DNA of 64,000 nucleotides from NCBI RefSeq assembly GCF_036227605.1, contig NZ_CP109487.1, positions 4,779,501-4,843,500 of the forward strand, read 5' to 3'. The notes beneath the pieces are model-generated. The model made no database searches. It was not told the origin of the DNA and saw nothing but the letters and a program-made list of their open reading frames with translations. This document shows positions 8,061-16,617 of this stretch, piece after piece. The position numbers were made by a program, and so were the translations under genes. Each line of letters opens with the position of its first letter. Position 1 is the first letter of the stretch. Source of the DNA: Streptomyces sp. NBC_01439. Lineage in GTDB: Bacteria; Actinomycetota; Actinomycetes; Streptomycetales; Streptomycetaceae.

Positions 8061-8892
8061 TCCGGTACTCCTCAGCAGCTTGCTCGATCATGGCGAGAGA
8101 GGCCTCGGGCGGCAGTGCGGCAGCCCTGAGCCGATGGTATGACCCTCGATACCTCTTCACGAGTGCCGGATCGTCCACGACCTGGCCGTGATACGGCCCC
8201 TCCGTATACGCGAGCGGCGGTTCGTCGTCGAACTCCATGAACATGAGCGGCAGCCCCAGAAAGGGCTGCATCGCAGAACTCCACAGCAAGACCTGTGGAA
8301 CGATGCGGCGGCGCCTGGCCAGAGCAGCGATGCTCTCAAGTTGTTCGGCCATCTCGACGGGCGGCAACAGGGGCTGCCGCACAAGACATTCATGCAGAAT
8401 CGTCCAGTATTCGGGGCTCTTCGGATCCTCGAACAGAGAGGCCCTCTGCATGCGGGCGCGGACCTTCGCGTCCACCTCCTCCGGCAGGTCCAACGGATGG
8501 GTGGAGTGGATGACCGCCCGCGCGTACGCCTCCGTCTGCAGCAGCCCGGGGATGAGCGCGTTGCTCCACTCCTCGATGACCCGTGCCCGCCGCTCCGCCT
8601 CCACAACCGGGGCCACGTACTCGGCGTGCGCGCCCCGCTTGGCCTTCCGTACGTCGTCACAGCGCCGCCAGAAGAATCCGTCGGTCGTCAGCACCTGGTC
8701 GACATGGCGCGCGAGATCTTCCGGCATCCGCCGCTGCGCCCGTTCGATCTCGCTCAAGTAGCTGGCCCCATAGAAGCTGCCCTCCACGACCTGCTGAAGC
8801 GTGAGGCCTGCCGCCTCCCGCCGCCAGCGAAGCTCCTTGCCGTAAAAGGCCGGCACGCTCGCCGAGCCGTCGATCTCTTTGCGTGGGGCCAT
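8041..8892 (-). CDS. XRE-family regulator with DUF5753 ligand-binding-like domain
   Basis: A 283-residue regulator. An N-terminal helix-turn-helix (about residues 18-75: FYGKELRWRREAAGLTLQQV, then YGASYLSEIERAQR) is followed by a DUF5753 domain from about residue 95 (EEWSNALIPGLLQTEAYARAV is the family hallmark). Such proteins pair with a DUF397 protein and a small ATPase to control development or antibiotic production. ATG 8892 is preferred because the HTH begins soon after; an in-frame start at 8982 would run into the shared divergent control region. Confidence 0.9.
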   Translation of the reverse strand: MAPRKEIDGSASVPAFYGKELRWRREAAGLTLQQVVEGSFYGASYLSEIERAQRRMPEDLARHVDQVLTTDGFFWRRCDDVRKAKRGAHAEYVAPVVEAERRARVIEEWSNALIPGLLQTEAYARAVIHSTHPLDLPEEVDAKVRARMQRASLFEDPKSPEYWTILHECLVRQPLLPPVEMAEQLESIAALARRRRIVPQVLLWSSAMQPFLGLPLMFMEFDDEPPLAYTEGPYHGQVVDDPALVKRYRGSYHRLRAAALPPEASLAMIEQAAEEYRNGKQRE

Positions 8893-9005
8893 CGCAGAGC
8901 CTGCCTTCCACACTCCGTGCTGTGGACCGGAAACCCTTCCCACGGTAGGCAACTGGGCGCCAGCCTGTGAGGACTTCGTCACACTCCGCCACGGAAGGGT
9001 TCGCC
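8893..9005. promoter_or_regulatory. Divergent control region of the XRE/DUF397 and ATPase genes
   Basis: This 113-bp region holds a 9-bp inverted repeat, AACCCTTCC at 8932-8940 and GGAAGGGTT at 8993-9001, whose right arm also provides the ribosome-binding site of the gene at 9006. It also holds a 9-bp direct repeat CACACTCCG at 8909-8917 and 8980-8988. The paired repeats suggest binding by a dimeric regulator, most simply the adjacent XRE protein. Confidence 0.5.
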
Positions 9006-9212
9006 ATGAGCGACCACGCCAACGACCGCGTAGCCATCGAGGCCCTCACCGCGCTACGCACCGCGCTCGCCGCGCACGGGATCACCCTGCCCTCGCTGGA
9101 CCTGGACCTCCTCTCCTACGCCGGGCGCTACGACTCACCGCCCCTGATCACCCTCGGCAACTGCAACGCCGCCACCGCGCAGCGACTGGCCGACGCCCTG
9201 GCCGAGCGGTGA
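9006..9212 (+). CDS. Small hypothetical protein in the XRE/DUF397 locus
   Basis: A 68-residue protein, MSDHANDRVAIEALTALRTA..., predicted helical with a leucine-rich centre and no membrane segment. I do not recognise a family. It has a GGAAGGG ribosome-binding site, and its stop overlaps the start of the ATPase gene by 4 bp (GTGA), so the pair is translationally coupled. Its position between the divergent regulator and the ATPase suggests it is a component of that locus. Confidence 0.75.
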   Translation: MSDHANDRVAIEALTALRTALAAHGITLPSLDLDLLSYAGRYDSPPLITLGNCNAATAQRLADALAER

Positions 9213-9571
9213 ACGACCTCAGCGTCCGGCTGCTCGCCACCCCGCAGGCGGCCCCGACACTCCGGCACGCCGTGCGGGAGCACCTCGGCCCGGGATCCGG
9301 CGACGCGGAGCTCTGCGTCACCGAGCTGCTGGCCAACGTCATCCGCCACCTCGGCGAAGGCACCCCCGTCACCCTGCGCGTCACCGGGACCGGAAGGGCA
9401 GCCCGTACGCGGGTCGAGCTCACCGATCCCGCCCCGCGCGCGCAGCCCGTGCTGCGGCAGGCGGAGGAGGGCGCGGAGTCGGGGCGCGGCCTCGCCCTGC
9501 TCGACGCCGTGGCGCTGCGGTGGGGGGTCACCCGGGGCACCCGGACCAAGACGGTCTGGTGCGAGCTTTGA
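9209..9571 (+). CDS. RsbW/HATPase_c_2-type ATP-binding protein
   Basis: A 120-residue stand-alone GHKL ATPase of the anti-sigma-factor/AbaA-locus type. The N-box is in LCVTELLANVIRHLGEG and the G-boxes in ESGRGLALLDAVALRWG. It starts with GTG in the GTGA overlap with the preceding gene. Proteins of this family next to XRE and DUF397 genes form small regulatory cassettes that are abundant in Streptomyces; in cases studied they affect sporulation or antibiotic output. The ligand or partner protein cannot be read from the sequence. Confidence 0.9.
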   Translation: MNDLSVRLLATPQAAPTLRHAVREHLGPGSGDAELCVTELLANVIRHLGEGTPVTLRVTGTGRAARTRVELTDPAPRAQPVLRQAEEGAESGRGLALLDAVALRWGVTRGTRTKTVWCEL

Positions 9572-9607
9572 CCCTGGTCACAGTCGGCCGATAAGGGTTG
9601 CCGTTAT

Positions 9608-9643
9608 TACCGACGGGTAGCATCATTACGTTACCGATTGGTA
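9608..9643. promoter_or_regulatory. Twin TACC-N4-GGTA operator upstream of acyl-CoA dehydrogenase
   Basis: Two palindromes, TACC-GACG-GGTA at 9608-9619 and TACC-GATT-GGTA at 9632-9643, are centred 24 bp apart, a little over two helical turns, just upstream of the acyl-CoA dehydrogenase start at 9689. The spacing would put two repressor dimers near the same face of the helix. TetR-family repressors of fatty-acid genes use palindromes of this general kind; the cognate regulator is not adjacent. Confidence 0.65.
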
Positions 9644-9688
9644 TGTACGAGGAACCCTGTCTCCCCGAGCCTTAACGGAGCCGTCGCC

Positions 9689-11515
9689 ATGGGGCACTAC
9701 AAGTCGAATCTCCGCGACATCGAGTTCAACCTCTTCGAGGTGCTCGGCCGCGACCAGCAGTACGGCACCGGTCCGTTCGAGGAGATGGACGCGGAGACCG
9801 CGAAGAACATCCTGTCCGAGATCGCCCGCCTCGCCGAGAACGAGCTGGCCGAGTCCTTCACGGACGCCGACCGCAACCCGCCGGTCTTCGACCCGGCCAC
9901 CAACACCGCCCCGGTCCCGGCCTCGTTCAAGAAGAGCTACAAGGCCTTCATGGACTCCGAGTACTGGCGCCTCGGCATCCCGGAGGAGATCGGCGGCACC
10001 GTCTCCCCGCGCTCCCTCGTCTGGTCCTACGCGGAGCTCCTGCTCGGCTCGAACCCGGCCGTGTGGATGTACTCCTCCGGCCCGGCGTTCGCCGGCGTCC
10101 TCCACGAGGAGGGCAACGAGGCGCAGAAGAAGATCGCCCAGATAGCCGTCGAGAAGCGCTGGGGCTCCACCATGGTCCTCACCGAGCCGGACGCCGGCTC
10201 GGACGTGGGCGCCGGCCGCACCAAGGCGGTCCAGCAGGAGGACGGCTCCTGGCACATCGAGGGCGTGAAGCGCTTCATCACCTCCGGTGAGCACGACATG
10301 GAGGAGAACATCCTCCACTACGTCCTCGCGCGCCCCGAGGGCCACGGCCCGGGCACCAAGGGCCTGTCCCTCTTCCTCGTCCCGAAGTTCCACTTCGACT
10401 GGGAGACCGGCGAGCTGGGCGAGCGCAACGGCGTCTACGCCACGAACGTCGAGCACAAGATGGGCCTCAAGGCCTCCAACACGTGCGAGATGACCTTCGG
10501 CGACCAGCACCCCGCCAAGGGTTGGCTGATCGGTGACAAGCACGACGGCATCCGCCAGATGTTCATGATCATCGAGTTCGCCCGCATGATGGTCGGCACG
10601 AAGGCCATCGCCACCCTCTCCACCGGCTACCTGAACGCGCTGGAGTACGCCAAGGAGCGCGTGCAGGGTCCGGACCTGGCGAACTTCATGGACAAGACCG
10701 CGCCCAAGGTCACCATCACGCACCACCCCGACGTGCGCCGCTCGCTCATGACGCAGAAGGCCTACGCCGAGGGCATGCGCGCCCTGGTCCTCTACACGGC
10801 CTCCGTGCAGGACGAGATCCAGGTCAAGCAGGCCGCCGGCCAGGACGCCTCCGCCGAGATCGGCCTGAACGACCTGCTCCTGCCGATCGTGAAGGGCTAC
10901 GGCTCCGAGAGGTCCTACGAGCAGCTCGCGCAGTCCCTGCAGACCTTCGGCGGCTCCGGGTACCTGCAGGAGTACCCGATCGAGCAGTACATCCGCGACG
11001 CCAAGATCGACACCCTCTACGAGGGCACCACGGCCATCCAGGGCCAGGACTTCTTCTTCCGGAAGATCGTCCGCGACCAGGGCGCCTCCCTGAACGTCCT
11101 CTCCGAGACGATCAAGAAGTTCCTGGCCGAGGCCGTCGGCGGCGAGGAGCTGGCCGGCGCCCGCGACGCGCTCGCCAAGGCCGCCGTCGACCTGGAGGCC
11201 ATCGTCGGCCAGATGATCGTCGACCTCACCGCCACCGGCGAGGACGTCAAGAACATCTACAAGGTCGGCCAGAACACCACCCGCCTGCTGATGGCCTCGG
11301 GTGACGTGGTCGTCGGTTACCTGCTGCTCAAGGGCGCCGCCGTGGCCGCCGAGAAGCTGGCGACCGCCGCCCCGAAGGACGTCCCCTTCTACACCGGCAA
11401 GATCGCCGCCGCGAAGTTCTTCGCGTCCCAGGTCCTGCCGAACGTCTCGGTCGCCCGCGCGCTGGCCGAGGCCGTCGACAACTCCCTCATGGAGCTCGAC
11501 GAGGCCGCCTTCTAA
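9689..11515 (+). CDS. Acyl-CoA dehydrogenase (long, C-terminally extended form)
   Basis: FAD enzyme of 608 residues that oxidises acyl-CoA to trans-2-enoyl-CoA in beta-oxidation. It has an extra N-terminal helix ([20 protein letters not shown]), the FAD/substrate-loop motif [17 protein letters not shown], the catalytic-region motif [17 protein letters not shown], and an additional C-terminal domain of about 130 residues as in the large FadE class. ATG 9689 is favoured by family N-termini and a GGAG upstream; the in-frame start at 9638 lies inside the operator. It stands alone, with a strong hairpin after the stop. Chain-length specificity is unknown. Confidence 0.93.
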   Translation: MGHYKSNLRDIEFNLFEVLGRDQQYGTGPFEEMDAETAKNILSEIARLAENELAESFTDADRNPPVFDPATNTAPVPASFKKSYKAFMDSEYWRLGIPEEIGGTVSPRSLVWSYAELLLGSNPAVWMYSSGPAFAGVLHEEGNEAQKKIAQIAVEKRWGSTMVLTEPDAGSDVGAGRTKAVQQEDGSWHIEGVKRFITSGEHDMEENILHYVLARPEGHGPGTKGLSLFLVPKFHFDWETGELGERNGVYATNVEHKMGLKASNTCEMTFGDQHPAKGWLIGDKHDGIRQMFMIIEFARMMVGTKAIATLSTGYLNALEYAKERVQGPDLANFMDKTAPKVTITHHPDVRRSLMTQKAYAEGMRALVLYTASVQDEIQVKQAAGQDASAEIGLNDLLLPIVKGYGSERSYEQLAQSLQTFGGSGYLQEYPIEQYIRDAKIDTLYEGTTAIQGQDFFFRKIVRDQGASLNVLSETIKKFLAEAVGGEELAGARDALAKAAVDLEAIVGQMIVDLTATGEDVKNIYKVGQNTTRLLMASGDVVVGYLLLKGAAVAAEKLATAAPKDVPFYTGKIAAAKFFASQVLPNVSVARALAEAVDNSLMELDEAAF

Positions 11516-11544
11516 GAAGGCCGCGCCACCGCCGCGCACACCTA

Positions 11545-11583
11545 CCAGCGGCCGGGCTCCCCGCACAGGGGCCCGGCCGCTGG
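11545..11583 (+). terminator. Hairpin terminator after acyl-CoA dehydrogenase
   Basis: Perfect 13-bp inverted repeat CCAGCGGCCGGGC (11545-11557) and GCCCGGCCGCTGG (11571-11583), 13-nt loop, 30 bp after the stop. There is no T-run, as is usual in Streptomyces. Confidence 0.8.
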
Positions 11584-11655
11584 CGCGTACCCGGCCCCAG
11601 GCCCCTGTCCTGCGGCTTTCCCCCGATGTCAGTCGTTCATGGGACGCTCGTACAC

Positions 11656-12384
11656 ATGAGTCCACAGGATCAGCACGGCAGCAGGGGGTACTCCGTCCCC
11701 ACCGGGCGCCCGTACGCCCTCAAGGAGCTGCAGGCGAGCCTGGGCAGCCTCGGCGACCACCTGCGCGAGCTGTACGACGGCGCCCACCCCGCCGAGTACG
11801 ACACCATCGCCGACGCGCTGTACGTGGCCTTCCAGACGGCCACCGGACTGGCTCCCGCCAAGAGCTACACCGGCTGCCCCGAGCACCCCAACGGCGCCCT
11901 GGACCCCGAGGCACCCGAAGGCTGGGGCCGCTGCCTCATCTGCAACGACCGCCGACGCCTCGGCCAGCGCCACCGCGGCGGCCCGCCCGCCGCCCCCGCC
12001 GGAGAGCAGCGGCGCCTCGGCTACCCCGTACCGGACCCCCCGTACACGCTTGAGCGGCTGCGCACCTATCTGCGCACCGTCGAGGACCAGCGGTTCCACC
12101 TGGGCCTGTCCTCGCCCGCGGACGACTTCGTCCGCATCGCCGACGACCTCCACCGCGCCTTCATCGTCGCCCGCGAACTTTCCCGGCCACGCAACGCCTC
12201 GGGATGCGCCGAACATCCCGGCGCGCCGATCGACCCCGACGCTCCAGCCGGTGAGGCCTGTATCTTCTGCGCCGGACGCAAGAGACGCGCGCAGCGCTCC
12301 CCGCAGACCCCGGAGATGCTCCCGCGCATCCGCCGGGGCGAGCGCAGGCAGTTGCAGCGCCGCTTCGAGCGTCCGCCGGGCTGA
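11656..12384 (+). CDS. Hypothetical protein with two tandem Cys/His modules
   Basis: A 242-residue protein of unknown function built from two similar units. Each has a helical leader (YALKELQASLGSLGDHLREL and YTLERLRTYLRTVEDQRFHL, then a D-x-I/V-x-x-A-D-x-L segment) followed by a possible metal site: G-C-P-E-H-P ... C-L-I-C in unit 1 (about residues 74-105) and G-C-A-E-H-P ... C-I-F-C in unit 2 (about 185-212). The CxEHP...CxxC spacing looks like a small zinc-binding fold. The C-terminus is Arg/Gln rich. No domain name can be given with confidence. The start at 11656 is chosen over 11626 by its weak GGGA site. Confidence 0.7.
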   Translation: MSPQDQHGSRGYSVPTGRPYALKELQASLGSLGDHLRELYDGAHPAEYDTIADALYVAFQTATGLAPAKSYTGCPEHPNGALDPEAPEGWGRCLICNDRRRLGQRHRGGPPAAPAGEQRRLGYPVPDPPYTLERLRTYLRTVEDQRFHLGLSSPADDFVRIADDLHRAFIVARELSRPRNASGCAEHPGAPIDPDAPAGEACIFCAGRKRRAQRSPQTPEMLPRIRRGERRQLQRRFERPPG

Positions 12385-12485
12385 AAACCGACGGGACCGC
12401 AGACCACCCACCCTGCGGACCCCGACCTCCGGCCATCCCTCGCAGTCCGGCCACGGCGAACACGACCGTCATTAAGGTGAACGAC

Positions 12486-13778
12486 ATGAGCTCTCCCGCC
12501 CGCTTCGACCGCGGCCACACCGACGATCTGATGACCTTCCTGACGGCCAGTCCGTCGCCGTACCACGCCGTGGCCAACGCGGCGGAGCGGCTGGAGAAGG
12601 CGGGCTTCAGGCAGTTGTCGGAAACGGACGCCTGGGATGCGGGTACCGGGGGCAAGTTCGTGCTCCGCGGTGGTGCGCTCATCGCCTGGTTCGTCCCCGA
12701 AGGCGCGGCCGCACACACCCCGTTCCGGATCGTCGGCGCACACACCGACTCCCCGAACCTGCGGGTCAAGCCGCTGCCGGACACGGGCTCGCAGGGCTGG
12801 CGGCAGATCGCCGTCGAGATCTACGGCGGCACCCTGCTCAACACCTGGCTGGACCGCGACCTGGGACTGGCCGGGCGGCTGACCCTGCGCGACGGCACCG
12901 AGCGCCTGGTGAACGTGGACCGCGCACTGCTGCGCGTGCCCCAACTCGCCGTGCACCTGGACCGGTCGGTCAACAGCGACGGCCTCAAGCTCGACAAGCA
13001 GCGGCACATGCAGCCGATCTGGGGGCTGGGCGATGTGCAGGAGGGCGACCTGATCTCCTTCCTGGAGGAGGAAGAGGGCCTGGAACAGGGGTCGGTGGCC
13101 GGCTGGGACCTGATGGTCCACTCCATCGAGCCGCCGTCGTACCTGGGCCGCGACCGCGAGCTGGTGGCCGGACCGCGCATGGACAACCTGCTGTCGGTGC
13201 ACGCGGGCGTCGCGGCGTTGGCCGCGGTCTCCACCGCCGACAAGCTGGACCACATTCCGGTGCTGGCCGCCTTCGACCACGAGGAGAACGGCTCGCAGTC
13301 CGACACCGGCGCGGACGGCCCGCTGCTGGGCAACGTGCTGGAACGTTCAGTCTTCGCCCGCGGCGGCTCGTACGAGGACCGCGCGCGGGCCTTCGCGGGC
13401 ACCATCTGTCTGTCTTCGGACACCGGGCACGCCGTACACCCCAACTACGGTGAGCGGCACGACCCGACGCACCACCCGCGCGCCAACGGCGGACCGATCC
13501 TGAAGGTCAACGTCAACCAGCGGTACGCCACCGACGGCAGCGGGCGCGCCGTGTTCGCCGCGGCCTGCGAGCGGGCCGGCATCCCGTGGCAGACCTTCGT
13601 CTCCAACAACTCGATGCCCTGCGGCACGACGATCGGCCCGATCACCGCAGCCCGCCACGGCATTCAGACCGTGGACATCGGCGTCGCGATCCTCTCGATG
13701 CACAGCGCCCGCGAACTGTGCGGCGCGGACGACCCGTTCCTCCTGGCCAACGCGCTGGTGGCCTTCCTGGAGGGCTGA
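12486..13778 (+). CDS. apeB: M18 family aminopeptidase
   Basis: Cytoplasmic dodecameric zinc aminopeptidase of about 430 residues that removes N-terminal residues, typically acidic or bulky ones, from peptides. The metal and catalytic motifs are all present: GAHTDSPNLRVKP (first His), AGPRMDNLLSVHA (bridging Asp), AAFDHEENGSQ (catalytic Glu pair), SSDTGHAVHPNY (Asp) and ILSMHSARE (last His). Start at ATG 12486, with the AAGGTGA sequence upstream; GTG 12477 is possible. The stop codon lies inside a perfect hairpin shared with the convergent neighbour. Confidence 0.93.
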   Translation: MSSPARFDRGHTDDLMTFLTASPSPYHAVANAAERLEKAGFRQLSETDAWDAGTGGKFVLRGGALIAWFVPEGAAAHTPFRIVGAHTDSPNLRVKPLPDTGSQGWRQIAVEIYGGTLLNTWLDRDLGLAGRLTLRDGTERLVNVDRALLRVPQLAVHLDRSVNSDGLKLDKQRHMQPIWGLGDVQEGDLISFLEEEEGLEQGSVAGWDLMVHSIEPPSYLGRDRELVAGPRMDNLLSVHAGVAALAAVSTADKLDHIPVLAAFDHEENGSQSDTGADGPLLGNVLERSVFARGGSYEDRARAFAGTICLSSDTGHAVHPNYGERHDPTHHPRANGGPILKVNVNQRYATDGSGRAVFAAACERAGIPWQTFVSNNSMPCGTTIGPITAARHGIQTVDIGVAILSMHSARELCGADDPFLLANALVAFLEG

Positions 13779-13791
13779 GCCCTCCAGGAAG
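13763..13791. terminator. Palindrome spanning the apeB stop codon
   Basis: Perfect 14-bp arms CTTCCTGGAGGGCT (13763-13776) and AGCCCTCCAGGAAG (13778-13791) around a single G. The TGA stop of apeB (13776-13778) is at the tip. It lies between convergent genes 30 bp apart, so it probably ends transcription from both sides. Confidence 0.75.
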
Positions 13792-13808
13792 ACCGCGCCG
13801 GCCACCGG

Positions 13809-15653
13809 CTACCCTTCGGCGTCCATTCCGGCGAGGACGAGGGGCAGCCGGGCGGCGCCGTCGGCGGTGACGCGGAGCGGCACGCCCCAGTCCTGCTGGT
13901 GGACGTGGCAGGCCGGGTACTCGTTGGCGGGGTCGTCGTCGCAGGACGCCGCCATCGCCGAGACGTGCAGGACGCCCTCGGTGACCTCCGGGTTCAGCGC
14001 GAGCTCCCGGAACAGGTCGGTCCCGGCGCCCTCGCCGTCCGCCAGCAGCTCGGGCGGGGTCGAGGAGACGAGCAGCCGGGTGGAGGGCCCGTAGCGGGTG
14101 TCGAGCTTCTGCCCGGCCGGCGCCTGGAAGACCACGTCGAGGCGGAGCGTGCCGGGCGCCACCTCGGTGGCGGCCCGCTGCGTGCGGTGGGCGACCGCGT
14201 CCACCCGGACCGCCTCCTCCGGGAGGCGCAGCCGGGTCAGCCGGTGCCGGGCCGACTCGACGACCACGATGTCCTGGCCGACCAGCACGGCGTCGCTGGG
14301 CTCGCGCAGATCGGTCGCGAGGGTCGAGACCTGTCCGGTCGCCGGGTCGTAGCGGCGCAGCGCGTGGTTGTACGTGTCGCACACGGCGACCGAGCCGTCG
14401 GGCAGGGCCGTCACGCCCAGCGGGTGCTGGAGCAGGGCCTGGGCGGCATCGCCGTCGCGGTGCCCGAAGTCGAACAGCCCGGTGCCGACGGCGGACTTGA
14501 TCACGTAGCCCTCGTCACCGGCCTCCACGTACCGCAGGGCGCTGGTCTCGGAGTCGGCGATCCACAGCCGGTCCCCGGCGGCCGCGAGCCCCGAGGGCTG
14601 GGCGAACCAGGCCTCGGCGGCCGGCCCGTCGAGCAGCCCTTCGTTGGTCGTCCCGGCCGCGACCTCGACCGTCCCGGCCTCCGGGTCCCAGGTCCACAGC
14701 TGGTGCACGCCGGCCATGGCGATCCAGACCCGGCCCTGCCACCAGGCCACGTCCCACGGCGAGGACAGGTCCACCTCCAGCGCGGGCCCGGAGGTCGGCG
14801 ACCCCTGCCACCACTGCCTGCCGGTCCCGGCGACGGTCTCCACGTGCCCGGTGGCCGGGTCGTAGGTGCGCAGCGCGTGGTTGACGGTGTCGGCGACGAC
14901 GACCTTGCCGTCGGGCAGCAGTGCGAGGCCCTGCGGTTCGCTGAAGCCGTCCCCGGCGAAACCGCGCTCGCCGCTGCCGATGCGGCGCACGACGCTCTCG
15001 CCGTCGGCGGCCAGTTCCACGAGCTGGTGCCGGGTGGAGTCGGAGACCAGCAGGTTCCCGGACGGCAGCAGCAGCGCCTTCCCGGGGAAGCGCAGGGCGC
15101 CGGCCACCGGCTCGGGCGCCACGTACGGCCCGTCACCGCGCCGCAGCGTGCCCTTGGCCTCGTGCTCGGCCTCCAGCTCCTCGACCAGGCGGGCGATGGC
15201 GTGCGCGTGCCCCTCGCCGGCGTGCTGGGCGACGACGTACCCCTCGGGGTCGATCACGACGAGCGTGGGCCAGGCGCGTACGGCGTACTGCTTCCAGGTC
15301 GTGAGCTCGGGATCGTCCAGCACCGGGTGGTGCACCTGGTACCGCTCGACGGCATCGACGACGGCGGCGTGCTCGGCCTCGTGCACGAACTTCGGGGAGT
15401 GCACGCCGATGATCACGACGGTGTCGCGGTGCTTCTCCTCCAGCTCGCGCAGCTCGTCCAGGACGTGCAGGCAGTTGATGCAGCAGAAGGTCCAGAAGTC
15501 GAGGATCGTTATGCGTCCTCGCAGGTCGGCGAGGCTGAGGTCTTTCCCGCCGGTGTTCAGCCAGCCCCCCTTGCCGATCAGCTCGGGGGCACGGACACGG
15601 GCACGGCGGCGGGGCGCAGGAGCGGGGGTGGGCTCCGGGGCGACATCGTTCAT
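13809..15653 (-). CDS. Thioredoxin-fold protein with NHL beta-propeller
   Basis: A 614-residue two-domain protein. Residues 25-180 form an AhpC/TlpA-like thioredoxin domain with FWTFCCINCLHV (Cys58-x-x-Cys61) and the cis-Pro segment VRAWPTLVVID. Residues 200-510 form an NHL-type propeller with repeated calls such as SDSTRHQLVEL, ADTVNHALRTYD and CDTYNHALRRYD. A beta-rich C-terminal part follows. There is no signal peptide or membrane helix, so it is likely a cytoplasmic thiol-disulfide protein; animal NHLRC2 has the same architecture. The substrate is unknown. Confidence 0.9.
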   Translation of the reverse strand: MNDVAPEPTPAPAPRRRARVRAPELIGKGGWLNTGGKDLSLADLRGRITILDFWTFCCINCLHVLDELRELEEKHRDTVVIIGVHSPKFVHEAEHAAVVDAVERYQVHHPVLDDPELTTWKQYAVRAWPTLVVIDPEGYVVAQHAGEGHAHAIARLVEELEAEHEAKGTLRRGDGPYVAPEPVAGALRFPGKALLLPSGNLLVSDSTRHQLVELAADGESVVRRIGSGERGFAGDGFSEPQGLALLPDGKVVVADTVNHALRTYDPATGHVETVAGTGRQWWQGSPTSGPALEVDLSSPWDVAWWQGRVWIAMAGVHQLWTWDPEAGTVEVAAGTTNEGLLDGPAAEAWFAQPSGLAAAGDRLWIADSETSALRYVEAGDEGYVIKSAVGTGLFDFGHRDGDAAQALLQHPLGVTALPDGSVAVCDTYNHALRRYDPATGQVSTLATDLREPSDAVLVGQDIVVVESARHRLTRLRLPEEAVRVDAVAHRTQRAATEVAPGTLRLDVVFQAPAGQKLDTRYGPSTRLLVSSTPPELLADGEGAGTDLFRELALNPEVTEGVLHVSAMAASCDDDPANEYPACHVHQQDWGVPLRVTADGAARLPLVLAGMDAEG

Positions 15654-15732
15654 GCTTCAAGCTTGCCATCCGGGTGTGAACACCGGATCACACCCGTGCA
15701 GCAGGAGGAGCGCCGGATCCCGTGGACAGCCC

Positions 15733-16617
15733 TCAGGGGGTCAGTCGGGTCACCTGGCCCGTCTCCAGGGCCACGTACAGGAGGCCGTCCGGTCCGAAGG
15801 CGAGGCCGTGCGGCTCCGCTCCGGGTGCCGGCAGGGCGTGTTCCTCGATCCGGCCGTCGGGGCCGATCGCGCCGACCCGGTTCGTGCCCCACTCGGTGAA
15901 CCAGCACCGGCCGTCCGGGCCGGCCGTGATGGCGTGCGGGCGGCAGCCTGGATCGGGCAGCGGGTACTCGGTCACTTCGCCCGCGGTGGTGATCCGGGCG
16001 ATCTGCCCGGCGCCGATCTCCACGCACCACAGCGCGCCGTCGGCGCCCGCCGTGATGCCGACGGGTCCGGCGCCCGGGGTGGGCAGCGGGTGGAGGGTGA
16101 TCCGGCCGTCGGTGGTGACGCGGCCGACGGCGTTCGCCCGGTTGAGGGTGAACCAGAGCGCCCCGTCCGGGCCGGGCGTGATGAAGGAGGCGAAGGCCTC
16201 CCGCACCGGCAGCGGGTACTCGGTGACCTCGCCGGACGTGGTGATGCGGCCGATGCGGTCGGTGTGCAGGGCGGTGTACCAGAGCGCGCCGTCGGGGCCC
16301 GCCGCGATGCCGAACGGGCCGCTGCCGGGGGTGGGCAGGTCGTACGCGCGGAACTCGCCCGACACGGTGACGCGGCCGATGCGGTGGTCGCGGGCGCGGG
16401 TGAACCACAGCGCGCCGTCGGGGCCCGCGGTGATGACGGAGGGCCCGCACCCGGCGGCTCCCGTGTCGTACCGGGTGACCTCGCCGGCGGTGGTGATCCG
16501 GGCGAGGGCGCCCGCGTGGACCAGGGTGGTCCACAGGGCGCCGTCGGGTCCGGCGGCCAGCCCGTAGGGCCCCTCGCCGGGGGCGGCCACGGGGATCGTG
16601 GTGGGGGTGTTCGTCAC
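15733..16617 (-). CDS. Virginiamycin B (streptogramin) lyase-like protein
   Basis: A 294-residue seven-bladed propeller built from about seven repeats of the form G-x-[GT]-P-x-x-I-[TA]-A-G-P-D-G-A-L-W-F-T followed by R-I-T-T-x-G-E-V-T-E-Y. This is the Vgb family, whose characterised members linearise streptogramin B antibiotics by C-O lyase chemistry. The His in CRPHAIT and the Glu in WFTEWGTN are candidates for family active-site residues, but I could not map the full set. It starts with GTG in a GTGA overlap with the ABC-F gene, so it is translationally coupled to a resistance-type protein. Other family members have unknown substrates. Confidence 0.82.
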   Translation of the reverse strand: MTNTPTTIPVAAPGEGPYGLAAGPDGALWTTLVHAGALARITTAGEVTRYDTGAAGCGPSVITAGPDGALWFTRARDHRIGRVTVSGEFRAYDLPTPGSGPFGIAAGPDGALWYTALHTDRIGRITTSGEVTEYPLPVREAFASFITPGPDGALWFTLNRANAVGRVTTDGRITLHPLPTPGAGPVGITAGADGALWCVEIGAGQIARITTAGEVTEYPLPDPGCRPHAITAGPDGRCWFTEWGTNRVGAIGPDGRIEEHALPAPGAEPHGLAFGPDGLLYVALETGQVTRLTP

